NCBI RefSeq assembly: GCF_005405385.1
Contig: NZ_BJDY01000006.1
Coordinates: 1 to 64,000, forward strand
Length of the DNA stretch: 64,000 nt
Direction of reading: 5' to 3'
From: Lactiplantibacillus mudanjiangensis
GTDB lineage: Bacteria; Bacillota; Bacilli; Lactobacillales; Lactobacillaceae
Positions 50,676 to 58,510 of this stretch are shown piece after piece. Under the pieces are notes generated by a model. That model was not told where the DNA came from, did not search any database, and worked only from the letters and a program-made list of their open reading frames with translations. The first letter of the stretch is position 1. Every line of letters begins with the position of its first letter. The position numbers and the translations under genes are program-made.

Positions 50676-51452
50676 TTGAAAGCACTACTAATCAATAACT
50701 TGTTCGTTCTAGGAAGCCTGTTAGCTTTACCAGCGGGCTTTGCTTGGTTACTAACCCTCGTTAATCGTCAAACTAAAGGAAACTTAGTAACCCGTTTTGG
50801 GATTAATAGCCAAGTCTATCTTGGCTGGCTGGGCATTATCATTCACGAGACCAGTCATTTGATCATGGCGTTAATCTTTCGTCACGGCATTCAGTCCGTC
50901 AGGCTATTAAAGCTGCCTCATTTAAATCGTGAGGCAACTGACGACACTGACTTAGCACTAGGTTACGTTAACCACACTTGGAATCAACATAGCTTTTATC
51001 AAACCATTGGCAATCTATTTATCGGGGTGGCACCTATCTTTGGCTGTACCGCTAGCCTACTTGGATTAGATTACTTGCTATTTCCCGGGTTAGCGCATGC
51101 CATCTTAAAAATTGCTGCCCACCCCACGCAACCAACATGGCAAAGTAGTTGGCAGGCACTAACGACTGGTTTGGGTGGCTGGGGGGCCTTGTTAATCTTG
51201 CTAGGCTTAACGATCTTCATCGTGATCGGCGGTTTTGATCTTAGTCCCGCTGATTATCAAAATAGTGCTTTAGGACTATCTAGTACCGTTATTTTACTCG
51301 TGGTCTTCACGACAATTATCACCTTACTAGATGCCCATGCCACCGTAATTGTCGGGGCGATCGTCACTTTTGGATTAACCATGGCCATCATTTTAAGCTA
51401 CGCCTTGATCATTTCATTGATTGTCATGGCGGTAACGCGCGCCTTACGCTGA
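50676..51452 (+). CDS. Integral membrane protein with HExxH motif
   Basis: 258 residues from a TTG start; GGAGTGAGG, which overlaps the ybaK stop codon, is the ribosome site. About six membrane helices. Early in the protein, next to a helix, WLGIIIHETSHLIMALIF contains HETSH, a zinc-peptidase-like HExxH in the position typical of membrane-embedded M50-type proteases. A later second metal ligand (NPDG or similar) is not obvious; GNLFIGVAPIFG may be its counterpart. It could be a divergent intramembrane protease or a non-catalytic relative. Coupled to ybaK by its position. Confidence 0.65.
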   Translation: MKALLINNLFVLGSLLALPAGFAWLLTLVNRQTKGNLVTRFGINSQVYLGWLGIIIHETSHLIMALIFRHGIQSVRLLKLPHLNREATDDTDLALGYVNHTWNQHSFYQTIGNLFIGVAPIFGCTASLLGLDYLLFPGLAHAILKIAAHPTQPTWQSSWQALTTGLGGWGALLILLGLTIFIVIGGFDLSPADYQNSALGLSSTVILLVVFTTIITLLDAHATVIVGAIVTFGLTMAIILSYALIISLIVMAVTRALR

Positions 51453-51455
51453 TTG

Positions 51456-51553
51456 TGAGTCCATTCGCTAACTAATGATTCTACCGGCTGTGAAGAACAT
51501 AGTCGAGGTAAATCCACTTTGAGCCTTCCGACTCAAAGCGGGCTAGTGACAAG
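51456..51553 (-). repeat. Intergenic structured repeat element, copy 6 (internal deletion remnant)
   Basis: Only the two ends of an inverted copy are left: the right end with TGATTCTACCGGCTGTG and the left end with CCTTCCGACTCAAAGCGGG and GTGACAAG. Beyond it, the flank TTTTTGATCACTGAATACTTG resembles the flank of copy 2 at 7596. About 300 internal bases are missing. Confidence 0.6.
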
Positions 51554-51559
51554 TTCGAT

Positions 51560-51900
51560 TGTTTTTGATCACTGAATACTTGTCATACCAGTGATAGTTG
51601 TAAAAATATACTTTTAGATTCTACAATATTTGGTGTTGATGGATTTTCCAGCAACACCATTTTTGGTAATCGCATAAATAATTCACGGCCGCAGATCGTA
51701 GTTAACTGATTTTGGGGGCCATTATCGAAATGGCCAGGCCCAGTGCAAAAACGTCAATCCTAATCAGTATCGTGTGGTTGAGAGAAAGTGGCGGCGATGA
51801 TCATACTTGCCAAGTTACAATACGTGTGATCACGCCTTGGATGCGTAGGAAATGAAGACAGCAACCCAGTTAGTTAAAGTAACAATTTATATAGTGAAAA
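51560..51900. other. Gene-free stretch with a hairpin
   Basis: No supported gene. TGGTGTTG (from about 51631) pairs with CAACACCA, followed by TTTTT, an intrinsic terminator that probably ends transcription of the membrane protein gene. The rest, including ATCATACTTGCC and GTGTGATCACGCC inverted stretches near 51800, shows no clear function. Confidence 0.45.
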
Positions 51901-51902
51901 TA

Positions 51903-51944
51903 AAAGCCAGCTCATCTACAGATGTACTAGATGAGCTGACTTTT
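51903..51944. terminator. Intrinsic terminator after the gene at 51948
   Basis: AAAGCCAGCTCATCTA pairs with TAGATGAGCTGACTTT. Confidence 0.75.
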
Positions 51945-51947
51945 GAT

Positions 51948-52385
51948 CTATTTATTCATTTTGTACAGCTTGAACTTATATGACTTAACAGTCGATTTGC
52001 GATGATTTTTGCTGGTTGCATAAACCTTAACGGGCTTACTGTAATCGAATTCAGTTAACTTCAAGAATCCAACTCCGCCAACCAATTTTTTGTGGTAAAG
52101 TACTTTCTTTCCTTGAGTGACAAAAACCGTTGTATTTCGTTTAGTTTTGATAAATGCTGTATATGGTGGTTGTGCATATAGAACATGTATATCTTCTTTT
52201 GAGGCAAGGATTTTTTTGTTGTCCTTGAATATCTCATTGGCCTCATTTAAATATTTAATATTATAATATTGCTCAAATTTTGGTGTTGCTGTCTTAGTCT
52301 TTGTTGCGGCTAAGCTTGTGGTTGCCATCATAGATGAGGCCACAATACCGACCATTGCAATTATCATTGCTGGTTTTTTATTCAT
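51948..52385 (-). CDS. Small secreted lysine-rich protein, unknown function
   Basis: 145 residues with a signal peptide (MNKKPAMIIAMVGIVASSMM, cleavage near SLAA). The mature part is very basic and ends KSYKFKLYKMNK. The stretch KKLVGGVGFLKLTEFDYSKP suggests a beta fold of the extracellular Ig-like kind. GTGGAGATTAA precedes the ATG. It begins 12 bases after the repaired end of the metalloprotease gene, so both are likely one operon. Confidence 0.65.
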   Translation of the reverse strand: MNKKPAMIIAMVGIVASSMMATTSLAATKTKTATPKFEQYYNIKYLNEANEIFKDNKKILASKEDIHVLYAQPPYTAFIKTKRNTTVFVTQGKKVLYHKKLVGGVGFLKLTEFDYSKPVKVYATSKNHRKSTVKSYKFKLYKMNK

Positions 52386-52397
52386 TTAATCTCCACC

Positions 52398-53461
52398 CTA
52401 CTTTTGCAATTCATTTGCGCTAATAGCGTTATTTGTTCCTAGATTAATATAACTGTTTTTACCAGATTGTACAAATGCGCCATATTGACTGTTTACCACA
52501 TCGTATTTGTTAGCCGACTTACTTAGGATAAAGGTTACTTTAGTGCCTTTTTGTAATGGTTTAAGCCCGTTAACAGCGTTTGTGTCAGAACCAATGAATT
52601 GTACAGGAATCGTTTTTTATTTAAATTATTACCCTTTAAGGTGTTTGTCACTTCAAGATCTTGGGTAGTACTTGGTACTGTAGTGCTATCGCTAGACAGG
52701 TGGGTGTCTTTAGTTGCCTGAGTTGACTTGATAACTCCACTAACGATTGTGTCGCTAGGTTCTTTCATTTCTTGTACGTTGTTTACTGTTGAATCATAAT
52801 CAATGACAGTATCGGTTTGTTCTTCGTTTGCACCTGTTAAAAATAAGCTATCATGCGCGTAATCGAATTGTGTTGTGCGGCGTGTCCCTGCAGCGGTTGA
52901 ATAACGTAATTTGGCTGCACCAGAATCCGACGCCGTAACATTGACTTGGGAGCCATCGAATCCCCAGTGCATTAGTGCACTCTTTTGAGTGTTGTGTGCA
53001 AGTCCCATCGCATGTCCTAATTCGTGAGCAGCAATACCCATTCGCTGGCCTTGATTAAATTTGTTAACTCGGTCACGTATCAAAGTTACTTTACTATTAC
53101 TAATTAGACTGCCACCCTTTTGGTTGGTACTAGTATAGGCTAAAGTACCACGATGTGCTGCATTGTTCATGCTACTTGGAATTGATGCAGTACTGAAAAA
53201 TAATGCTTTTGATCCTGCGTCTGAAGTAGCAATATACTTGAAGTAACCTGTATTATTCCATTTCTTGGCTGCACCTGCCCAAACGTCCTTATAGTATGAG
53301 CTAGTGGCGTTTGTGTAGTAGTGAACGTATGGATGATTCCACCGATATGAATAAAATGGACCTGCTGCTGCGTTGGCATTAACAACTGGTACTGCAGTCC
53401 CCAAAGAAATACCAGTAAGTAGTACTAAACCTAACGTCAACTTTTTGTTGAATTTTAACAA
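52398..53461 (-). pseudogene. Secreted matrixin-like metalloprotease, frameshifted near the C-terminus
   Basis: TTG start with GGGGGAATTACA upstream; signal peptide LGLVLLTGISLGTAVPVVNANA. The zinc site AAHELGHAMGLAH is HExxHxxGxxH and ALMHWG is the Met-turn of metzincins. After residue about 280 the frame hits an A6 run (plus 52613-52618). In the zero frame the end is aberrant, but in the -1 frame a sensible tail continues IPVQFIGSDTNAVNGLKPLQ to ISANELQK and a TAG at 52398. One lost A in an A7 tract explains it. The catalytic domain is intact, so the truncated enzyme may still be active; slippage or a sequencing error is also possible. Confidence 0.8.
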
Positions 53462-53539
53462 TGTAATTCCCCCTACATTTTGTTTGGTATTGCACGAGCA
53501 ATTGTACTTTATCAAAATATTAATTTCAATCATTAAAAA

Positions 53540-53931
53540 ATAAAGTTAGGTTACTAATGTCTATGATATTAGCGTTTAACTAAATTTGTTTTTTTTTAAA
53601 TTCACACTATGTTTTATACATAAGCAGAAATGATGTCCACAACAACCTTCTAAAGGGTGGTAAATAGTCTTAGAAAGTTCTAGTTTAGGCAGATTTAGTC
53701 AAATATTATACTTGATGGCCTATGTGAAATACATTAATATTTTGGGATATTCTTCAAATTGATAAACTGCTGAATGTAGATTTTTTTTAAAAAGTCAAAA
53801 ATATCACAATGTACACTCCTGGATAAAGAAAAAGTTATAAATATTTTTATATTTATAACTTTTATCATTATTATTCATTTTTACTAATTAACCTGTTCTT
53901 GTCAGTCGCTTTACGTTGAAAAGCAACCGAA
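53540..53931. other. AT-rich gene-free stretch
   Basis: No supported gene. The one clear element is a hairpin at 53828-53866 (AAAGTTATAAATA with TATTTATAACTTT), a probable terminator for the relic methylase gene on the minus strand. Confidence 0.5.
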
Positions 53932-54480
53932 TTAGGCAGTGACACTTCCATTTAATCGTTCCGCAGCAATTTTGAAATAATCGAGTCTTAACTCCATCCC
54001 GATAAAGTGGCATCCCAAATAAATCGATGCAATCCCAGTAGAACTAGAACCCATACAGCTGTCTAAAACTATTTTTCCTGAGTGCGTGTATGTCTCGACC
54101 GGATATTCTAACAGCTCAACTGGCTTTTGGGTTGAATAAACATTGCCTTGAACCACATTCGAAAATTGTAAAATACTGATAGGATATTTCATATTTTCTT
54201 TTTGTAGAATTGCCAACGTAGTCATGCTAATAAATTTCGTACACTTTTCCCTGATCCTTGAAGTTGCTATTCCTCAATTGCGCGAAAAATCCTCCTTGTC
54301 CAAGGGCTATTGCACTATTTGGCTTAATAACATGATTGTATTATTTCCAAAGCTTACTCAAATCAATAAGTTGACCCCAATTTATTATGAGTAACTGCAT
54401 ATGGTAAATCAGTAACTATCGCATCGATACTGTCATTCGTGAAGTCAAGCATCAGTTCTAAGCAATCCCTTGTTGCAGTT
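53932..54480 (-). pseudogene. Prophage-type DNA (N4/N6) methyltransferase, decayed
   Basis: Pieces of one gene are spread over several frames. Near the 5' end DCLELMLDFTNDSIDAIVTD followed by LPYAVTHNK holds the DLPY-type catalytic motif IV. The middle reads AIALGQGGFFAQLR. The C-terminal part, in one frame, reads STQKPVELLEYPVETYTHSG then KIVLDSCMGSSSTGIAS (SAM motif I, normally DxxxGSGTT) and GCHFIGMELRLDYFKIA. Stops and frameshifts interrupt it, and a large central part is missing. This is a class of solitary methylase common in Lactobacillus prophages; no other phage gene remains nearby. Confidence 0.75.
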
Positions 54481-54774
54481 TAATCATACGACTTGACCAT
54501 CCTTTTTGGACACGATGGCTTCTTTAATCCACGCCGAGGCCGTCTCATGGTATGTGTCTTCTAAGTTCGTACCTACAAAGTGTACAATCGTAACGCACCG
54601 CAGCGACACCATTAAAGTCAGACCCATAGATTGGTGATTGGTGTAAAACGATGCTGTTAGATTCACTTGAGTATAAAACCTGAGGAAACTATAAGAACGT
54701 ATCACAAACACCTTTCATTTATCAAAAACATGATGGAAAGTACTTACTCAAATGACTCTGTAAAGGGCCCAAAT

Positions 54775-54812
54775 CGAAAAAAAGAAACCAATTCGAAAGT
54801 GAATTGGTTTCT
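54775..54812 (-). terminator. Intrinsic terminator of the HD-domain gene
   Basis: On the minus strand GAAACCAATTC pairs with GAATTGGTTTC, followed by TTTTTTT. Confidence 0.8.
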
Positions 54813-54879
54813 CATTAAGATCATTCATCAACAACCATTAACAAAGCGCTTTTTCTAATATCGAAACACTCGCTACAAA

Positions 54880-55536
54880 TTACCCCTGATCGTCCGCTTG
54901 CCATTCGGCTTTAAATTGATCAACAAAGGCCCGCATCACATTCGTTCGCTGATGTGCCAACGCTTTAGCAGCATCGGTATTCATTAAGTTTTCTAACTTA
55001 AATAACTTTTCGTAGAAATGATTAATGGCGGTACCAGGTTCGTTACGATATTGTTCTTTAGTCATATGCAGGCGCGGTTCAATCGCTGGATCATAAATTT
55101 TTTCGCCAACATGCCCTGAATAATACAATGCCCGAGCAATACCAATGGCACCAATGGCATCTAATCGGTCAGCATCTTGCACAATTTGTCCAGCTAATGA
55201 CAATGTTTGGGTGCCATTTAATGACTTGCTAAACGACATATGATCAATAATATCGAAAATGGCTTTTTGAGCAACTGGCATCACGTGTAGTGCCGTTAAT
55301 TGTTCGGCCAACGTTTGATGCGCCAACAAAGGATCAGCCATCAATTTATCATCAATCACATCATGGAGCCAAGCCGCTGCCAACGTCAAGTTCAAGTCCG
55401 CCTGTTCAGCAATTGCCAAACGCTTGGCTAACTTGACGACCCGCATTAAATGATCCGTTCCGTGCCCACTATGATCCTGGGCCAACCGATCCATCGCATA
55501 CGTTTGAATCGCCGCTAATTGCACATCCGTTATCAT
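54880..55536 (-). CDS. HD-domain phosphohydrolase
   Basis: 218 residues from MITDVQLAAIQTYAMDRL; AGGATG lies upstream of this ATG (an in-frame ATG at 55545 overlaps the site). DHSGHGTDHLMRVVKLAKRLA provides the first His, AAAWLHDVIDD the HD pair and VQDADRLDAIGAIGIARAL the last Asp, the signature of YedJ-type HD hydrolases acting on nucleotides or phosphate esters. It starts 10 bases after the LytTR regulator stop, so the two are one operon. Confidence 0.88.
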   Translation of the reverse strand: MITDVQLAAIQTYAMDRLAQDHSGHGTDHLMRVVKLAKRLAIAEQADLNLTLAAAWLHDVIDDKLMADPLLAHQTLAEQLTALHVMPVAQKAIFDIIDHMSFSKSLNGTQTLSLAGQIVQDADRLDAIGAIGIARALYYSGHVGEKIYDPAIEPRLHMTKEQYRNEPGTAINHFYEKLFKLENLMNTDAAKALAHQRTNVMRAFVDQFKAEWQADDQG

Positions 55537-55546
55537 TAAAATCATC

Positions 55547-56299
55547 CTATTCTGACGTTTGATAGTATGCGCGTAACTTTTTAATCGTCCCGCGGCTAAA
55601 GATCAAGTGATCCCCATTACTCATGGTCACAATGCCTTTATTGAAATCAATCGTCACGATTTGATCCAAGTTCAACGCATAACTCTGGAAATCGTTGAAA
55701 AAGCGCCCACCGGTCAATTGAGCCTTGATCGTACTCAAGTTCTTATGCACCACATAAGCCTGATTCGTGGTCACAATCCGCGCCGTTCGCAGACCATGTA
55801 CCTTTTCACAATACACGATATCTTTGAGTCTTAACTTTAATAATAACGCGCCACTCTTTAAATTTAAAGTTGGTTCTGGTGCTTGATTTAAGGTTGCCAA
55901 TCGTTTTTTAATCACTGTCAAAACGTCGCGAACTTGAGGCACGAACTTGGCCTTATCAAACATCTCAAGCTTTGAAATAAACCCAGTTGGTGTGGTCATC
56001 GCACTCACCGTATTGGGCATCAAGTCGTCACGAGCTGTCACGTAGACAATAAACCCATCAGGATCATAATCTCGAATCTTCGCTGCTAACTCAATCCCAT
56101 TGGTGGCCTCTTCTTTTAACACAATATCCAAAAAATACAAATTGGGCCCAGTTGTGGCCTGAACGGCTTTTAACACTGCTTCAGGCCGCCAAACTGAGGC
56201 CAACTGATAGTTAAACCCTAACGCATCTAATTGCGCTGTAATCACATCAATTAACCAAAGGCGGTGGTTTTCAAGATCATCACTGATGAAAACTTGCAT
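55547..56299 (-). CDS. Orphan LytTR-type response regulator
   Basis: 250 residues. The receiver has FISDDLENH (acidic pocket), LYFLDIVLKEEATNGIELAAKI (phospho-acceptor Asp) and ISKLEM (Lys). The C-terminal LytTR domain covers about residues 145-250 (GALLLKLRLKDIVYCEKVHGLRTARI...FFNDFQSYALNLDQIVTID). It resembles the bacteriocin regulator at 34216, but no kinase or peptide gene is nearby; it is followed by an HD hydrolase instead. It may work with a distant kinase or without phosphorylation. The ribosome site is weak. Confidence 0.85.
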   Translation of the reverse strand: MQVFISDDLENHRLWLIDVITAQLDALGFNYQLASVWRPEAVLKAVQATTGPNLYFLDIVLKEEATNGIELAAKIRDYDPDGFIVYVTARDDLMPNTVSAMTTPTGFISKLEMFDKAKFVPQVRDVLTVIKKRLATLNQAPEPTLNLKSGALLLKLRLKDIVYCEKVHGLRTARIVTTNQAYVVHKNLSTIKAQLTGGRFFNDFQSYALNLDQIVTIDFNKGIVTMSNGDHLIFSRGTIKKLRAYYQTSE

Positions 56300-56427
56300 A
56301 TCAATTCACACTTTCTCTAGTAGCATGATCAGCTCACACTACTGGCCTAAATTCCTAATATCACTTGTCTACAATTGATTGCAACACCTTGTTAATCATA
56401 CTAAAATCTCTACAGACCGGCAACCAA

Positions 56428-56474
56428 AAAAGGCGCCAAAACCCAATTAATTAAGGGATTCTAGCGTCTTTTAC
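56428..56474 (-). terminator. Intrinsic terminator of the DUF1836 gene
   Basis: On the minus strand AGACGC..AATCCC pairs with GGGTTT..GCGCCT, followed by TTTTT. Confidence 0.65.
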
Positions 56475-56483
56475 CTAGATTGT

Positions 56484-57011
56484 TCATTTTTCAATCTGTT
56501 TTGGTTTTACATGGGCCTGATTGAGTCGCATTAATTCGTCAGTTCGTAACTTATCGACAATTAATTGTGCCGCTGCAGCTGTTAAACTACCACTCAAATC
56601 TTGATCTGAAACTTGGACAGGTTCATCTAATTGATGTAAACGTGTCACCATCTCATCAATAAAGTTATCATAAGCCCGTTTCGGGTAGCCAGTGGCCGTC
56701 ACTTGGTTGATCCCCTCACGAATCATATCTAGTGGATAACTTGGTTTTAGCAAACTGATCACAATAATATCTGCTAATTGCATGATCTGGTACTTCTTCT
56801 TGACCGGCGCCAAAATCACTTGATGCTTAACGTAGTTGTTAATCATCGCAGCTGTCACAGGATCAACACCGAGTGGTTGCAGCGTTTCATTAATGAGCAA
56901 TAAGACTTGATCCATATACAGATCAAAATTTGGTAGTTCAGTCCACTTAGGCAAGATCACCTTACCCATTCGTTGTTTCCAATCCGCATAAGTTGTCACA
57001 TTGGCATCCAT
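56484..57011 (-). CDS. DUF1836-family protein
   Basis: 175 residues. LPKWTELPNFDLYMDQVLLLINETLQPLG...TAAMINNYVKHQVILAPVKKKYQIMQLADIIVISLLKP is the DUF1836 pattern, a helical family possibly related to MerR-like HTH proteins. The function is unknown. GGGAG lies upstream. It is divergent from the gene at 57160, across a perfect inverted repeat that overlaps its TTACAA/TATAAT promoter. Confidence 0.8.
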   Translation of the reverse strand: MDANVTTYADWKQRMGKVILPKWTELPNFDLYMDQVLLLINETLQPLGVDPVTAAMINNYVKHQVILAPVKKKYQIMQLADIIVISLLKPSYPLDMIREGINQVTATGYPKRAYDNFIDEMVTRLHQLDEPVQVSDQDLSGSLTAAAAQLIVDKLRTDELMRLNQAHVKPKQIEK

Positions 57012-57047
57012 CTAAATCACTCCCTGTCATTTATAATCATTATAAAC

Positions 57048-57078
57048 AGTTAAGCTAGTCTTGTAAACTAGCTTAACT
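57048..57078. promoter_or_regulatory. Perfect inverted repeat between divergent genes (operator candidate)
   Basis: AGTTAAGCTAG (57048-57058) pairs with CTAGCTTAACT (57068-57078) across 9 bases. On the minus strand it overlaps the promoter TTACAA-N16-TATAAT of the DUF1836 gene. An extended TGGTATGAT -10 for the plus-strand gene lies about 25 bases to the right. Confidence 0.55.
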
Positions 57079-57159
57079 TGTAAATGGCATTAAAATTACC
57101 GTTTATGGTATGATTTAGACCGATATTTGAAATTTAACAGAAAAGTGGTTGAAACGATA

Positions 57160-57525
57160 ATGTATGAAATGACCAAGAAACACCGGACTGGCGACGATGT
57201 TAAAGCCTTAATCCCACAACCCGTCATTGATGGTTTATGGGATCGCCTCAAAGCAATGCGTCAAGAAAAATTACTGATCGATAGTACCATGGCGGTCATG
57301 TTCAGTGACGACTTCGAAGATCAAAAGATTTTCTTCATGACCTTACAAAAAGAAGGCGCCTTTGCCAACGAATATGAACTAGCCTATGATGGCCCCAAGG
57401 ACTTCTTAGGAAAAGGAACGATCGTTATCTTTAAAGATCGGCCTAAAACCATTTCGATGACCATTTCTGATGCTAATAAGCAAGCAGCTAACACCGATGA
57501 CGCTTCAGAAACTGATGATAAATAA
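57160..57525 (+). CDS. Small acidic protein of unknown function
   Basis: 121 residues from MYEMTKKHRTGDDVKALIPQP. The frame is open to a TTG at 57127 but that start lacks a ribosome site and lies at the expected transcription start. It ends in an acidic tail (ANTDDASETDDK). The middle, STMAVMFSDDFEDQKIFFMTLQ, is mixed alpha/beta. I recall DUF960-like staphylococcal proteins of similar size but cannot establish homology. It is convergent with hsp20 via a shared terminator. Confidence 0.6.
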   Translation: MYEMTKKHRTGDDVKALIPQPVIDGLWDRLKAMRQEKLLIDSTMAVMFSDDFEDQKIFFMTLQKEGAFANEYELAYDGPKDFLGKGTIVIFKDRPKTISMTISDANKQAANTDDASETDDK

Positions 57526-57534
57526 GCACTCAAA

Positions 57535-57566
57535 AAGCCTAGCAAAATCGCTAGGCTTTTCTTTTT
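57535..57566. terminator. Bidirectional intrinsic terminator
   Basis: AAAAAGCCTAGC pairs with GCTAGGCTTTT, with A and T runs on both sides, between convergent genes. Confidence 0.85.
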
Positions 57567-57984
57567 ACTGAATCTCAATTTGGCTAGTGGTTGCCGTCAC
57601 CTTTTTAGGCAAAGTCACGGTTAGCAATCCAGCTTCAAAGTGTGCTTGAATCGCCTCAGCCCGGACATTTTTAAAATAAAATCGTCGTTTAGCCGTTGCC
57701 ACTTGGCGTTCGCGTTGCAACACGCGACCATCATCATCACGATCAAACTCATCAGGCTGATGGGTCGCTGTTAACGTCAGCCAGTCATCGGCATATTGCA
57801 CGTTAATCGCGTTCTTATCAAAACCGGGTAATGCAGCGGTTACCGTATAATCATCATCGTGCTCGACCACGTCGGTCTTCATGACTAACCGCGACGTCAC
57901 CGCCGTGTCAACATCATGATGGACCTGACGTAAAATTTTAACCGGTAATAATTTTTCAAAGTGCCGTAAAAGTTGCTGACGCAT
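57565..57984 (-). CDS. Small heat-shock protein, Hsp20 family
   Basis: 139 residues with an alpha-crystallin domain: MKTDVVEHDDDYTVTAALPGFDKNAINVQYADDWLTLTATH, then RRFYFKNVRAEAIQAHFEAGLLTVTLPKK with the A-x-x-x-x-G-x-L-x-V motif. ATP-independent holdase chaperone forming oligomers in the cytoplasm. AGAGGAGG precedes the ATG. It lies 25 bases after the gene at 58010 on the same strand. No clear CIRCE element is seen upstream; CtsR-type control cannot be judged. Confidence 0.92.
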   Translation of the reverse strand: MRQQLLRHFEKLLPVKILRQVHHDVDTAVTSRLVMKTDVVEHDDDYTVTAALPGFDKNAINVQYADDWLTLTATHQPDEFDRDDDGRVLQRERQVATAKRRFYFKNVRAEAIQAHFEAGLLTVTLPKKVTATTSQIEIQ

Positions 57985-58009
57985 ATCGGTTGCCTCCTCT
58001 AAGTTGTGG

Positions 58010-58348
58010 CTAGTACACTTGTTGACCGATAGCAGCTCCTAATAATTCAGACGCATGCTCACGGTTGCCAACTTGATCCATATCAAAAATAATTGAATCA
58101 ATGTCGCCACCTTTAAAGTCAAATTGTTCAAAATAAATGTATGGATCTTCATTTTCAGCATTGAGGAACCCAGCTTCAATCTTTTGATCAAAGCCTTCTG
58201 CCCAATCTTCATCGGCCATTTGCTTAAAATCAGCACGGGTCACATACCCTCTTTGCCGAATCAAATCCATCGCTTTTTTAACATCACTATCTTCATAGAC
58301 CAATTTCTTCGAATCCTCATGAATCTTCGTTTTCGTTTCTACTGGCAT
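58010..58348 (-). CDS. Small acidic protein of unknown function, upstream of hsp20
   Basis: 112 residues, acidic: KLVYEDSDVKKAMDLIRQRGYVTRADFKQMADEDWAEGFDQKIEAGF then FDFKGGDIDSIIFDMDQVGN. No signal, membrane helix or recognised motif. AAGGAG lies upstream. The arrangement suggests co-transcription with hsp20, hence a stress-related role (inference). Confidence 0.6.
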   Translation of the reverse strand: MPVETKTKIHEDSKKLVYEDSDVKKAMDLIRQRGYVTRADFKQMADEDWAEGFDQKIEAGFLNAENEDPYIYFEQFDFKGGDIDSIIFDMDQVGNREHASELLGAAIGQQVY

Positions 58349-58510
58349 GACTAACAGATCTCCTTTGACTTAATACCTTTAGTGTAGCACCAAACCTTGA
58401 AAACGTTAACTTATCTTCCCTAGATTGCAAATTAAGGTGACAATCCTTATAATAGTAGCTACTTCGCGTTATAATTTAGGTAACTATTAAATGAAATGAG
58501 GAATGTTTCT

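Noticed and set aside
54484-54711. 75-codon open frame upstream of the methylase pseudogene
   Set aside because: No ribosome site, no recognisable motif and likely to be part of decayed phage DNA or a shadow frame.
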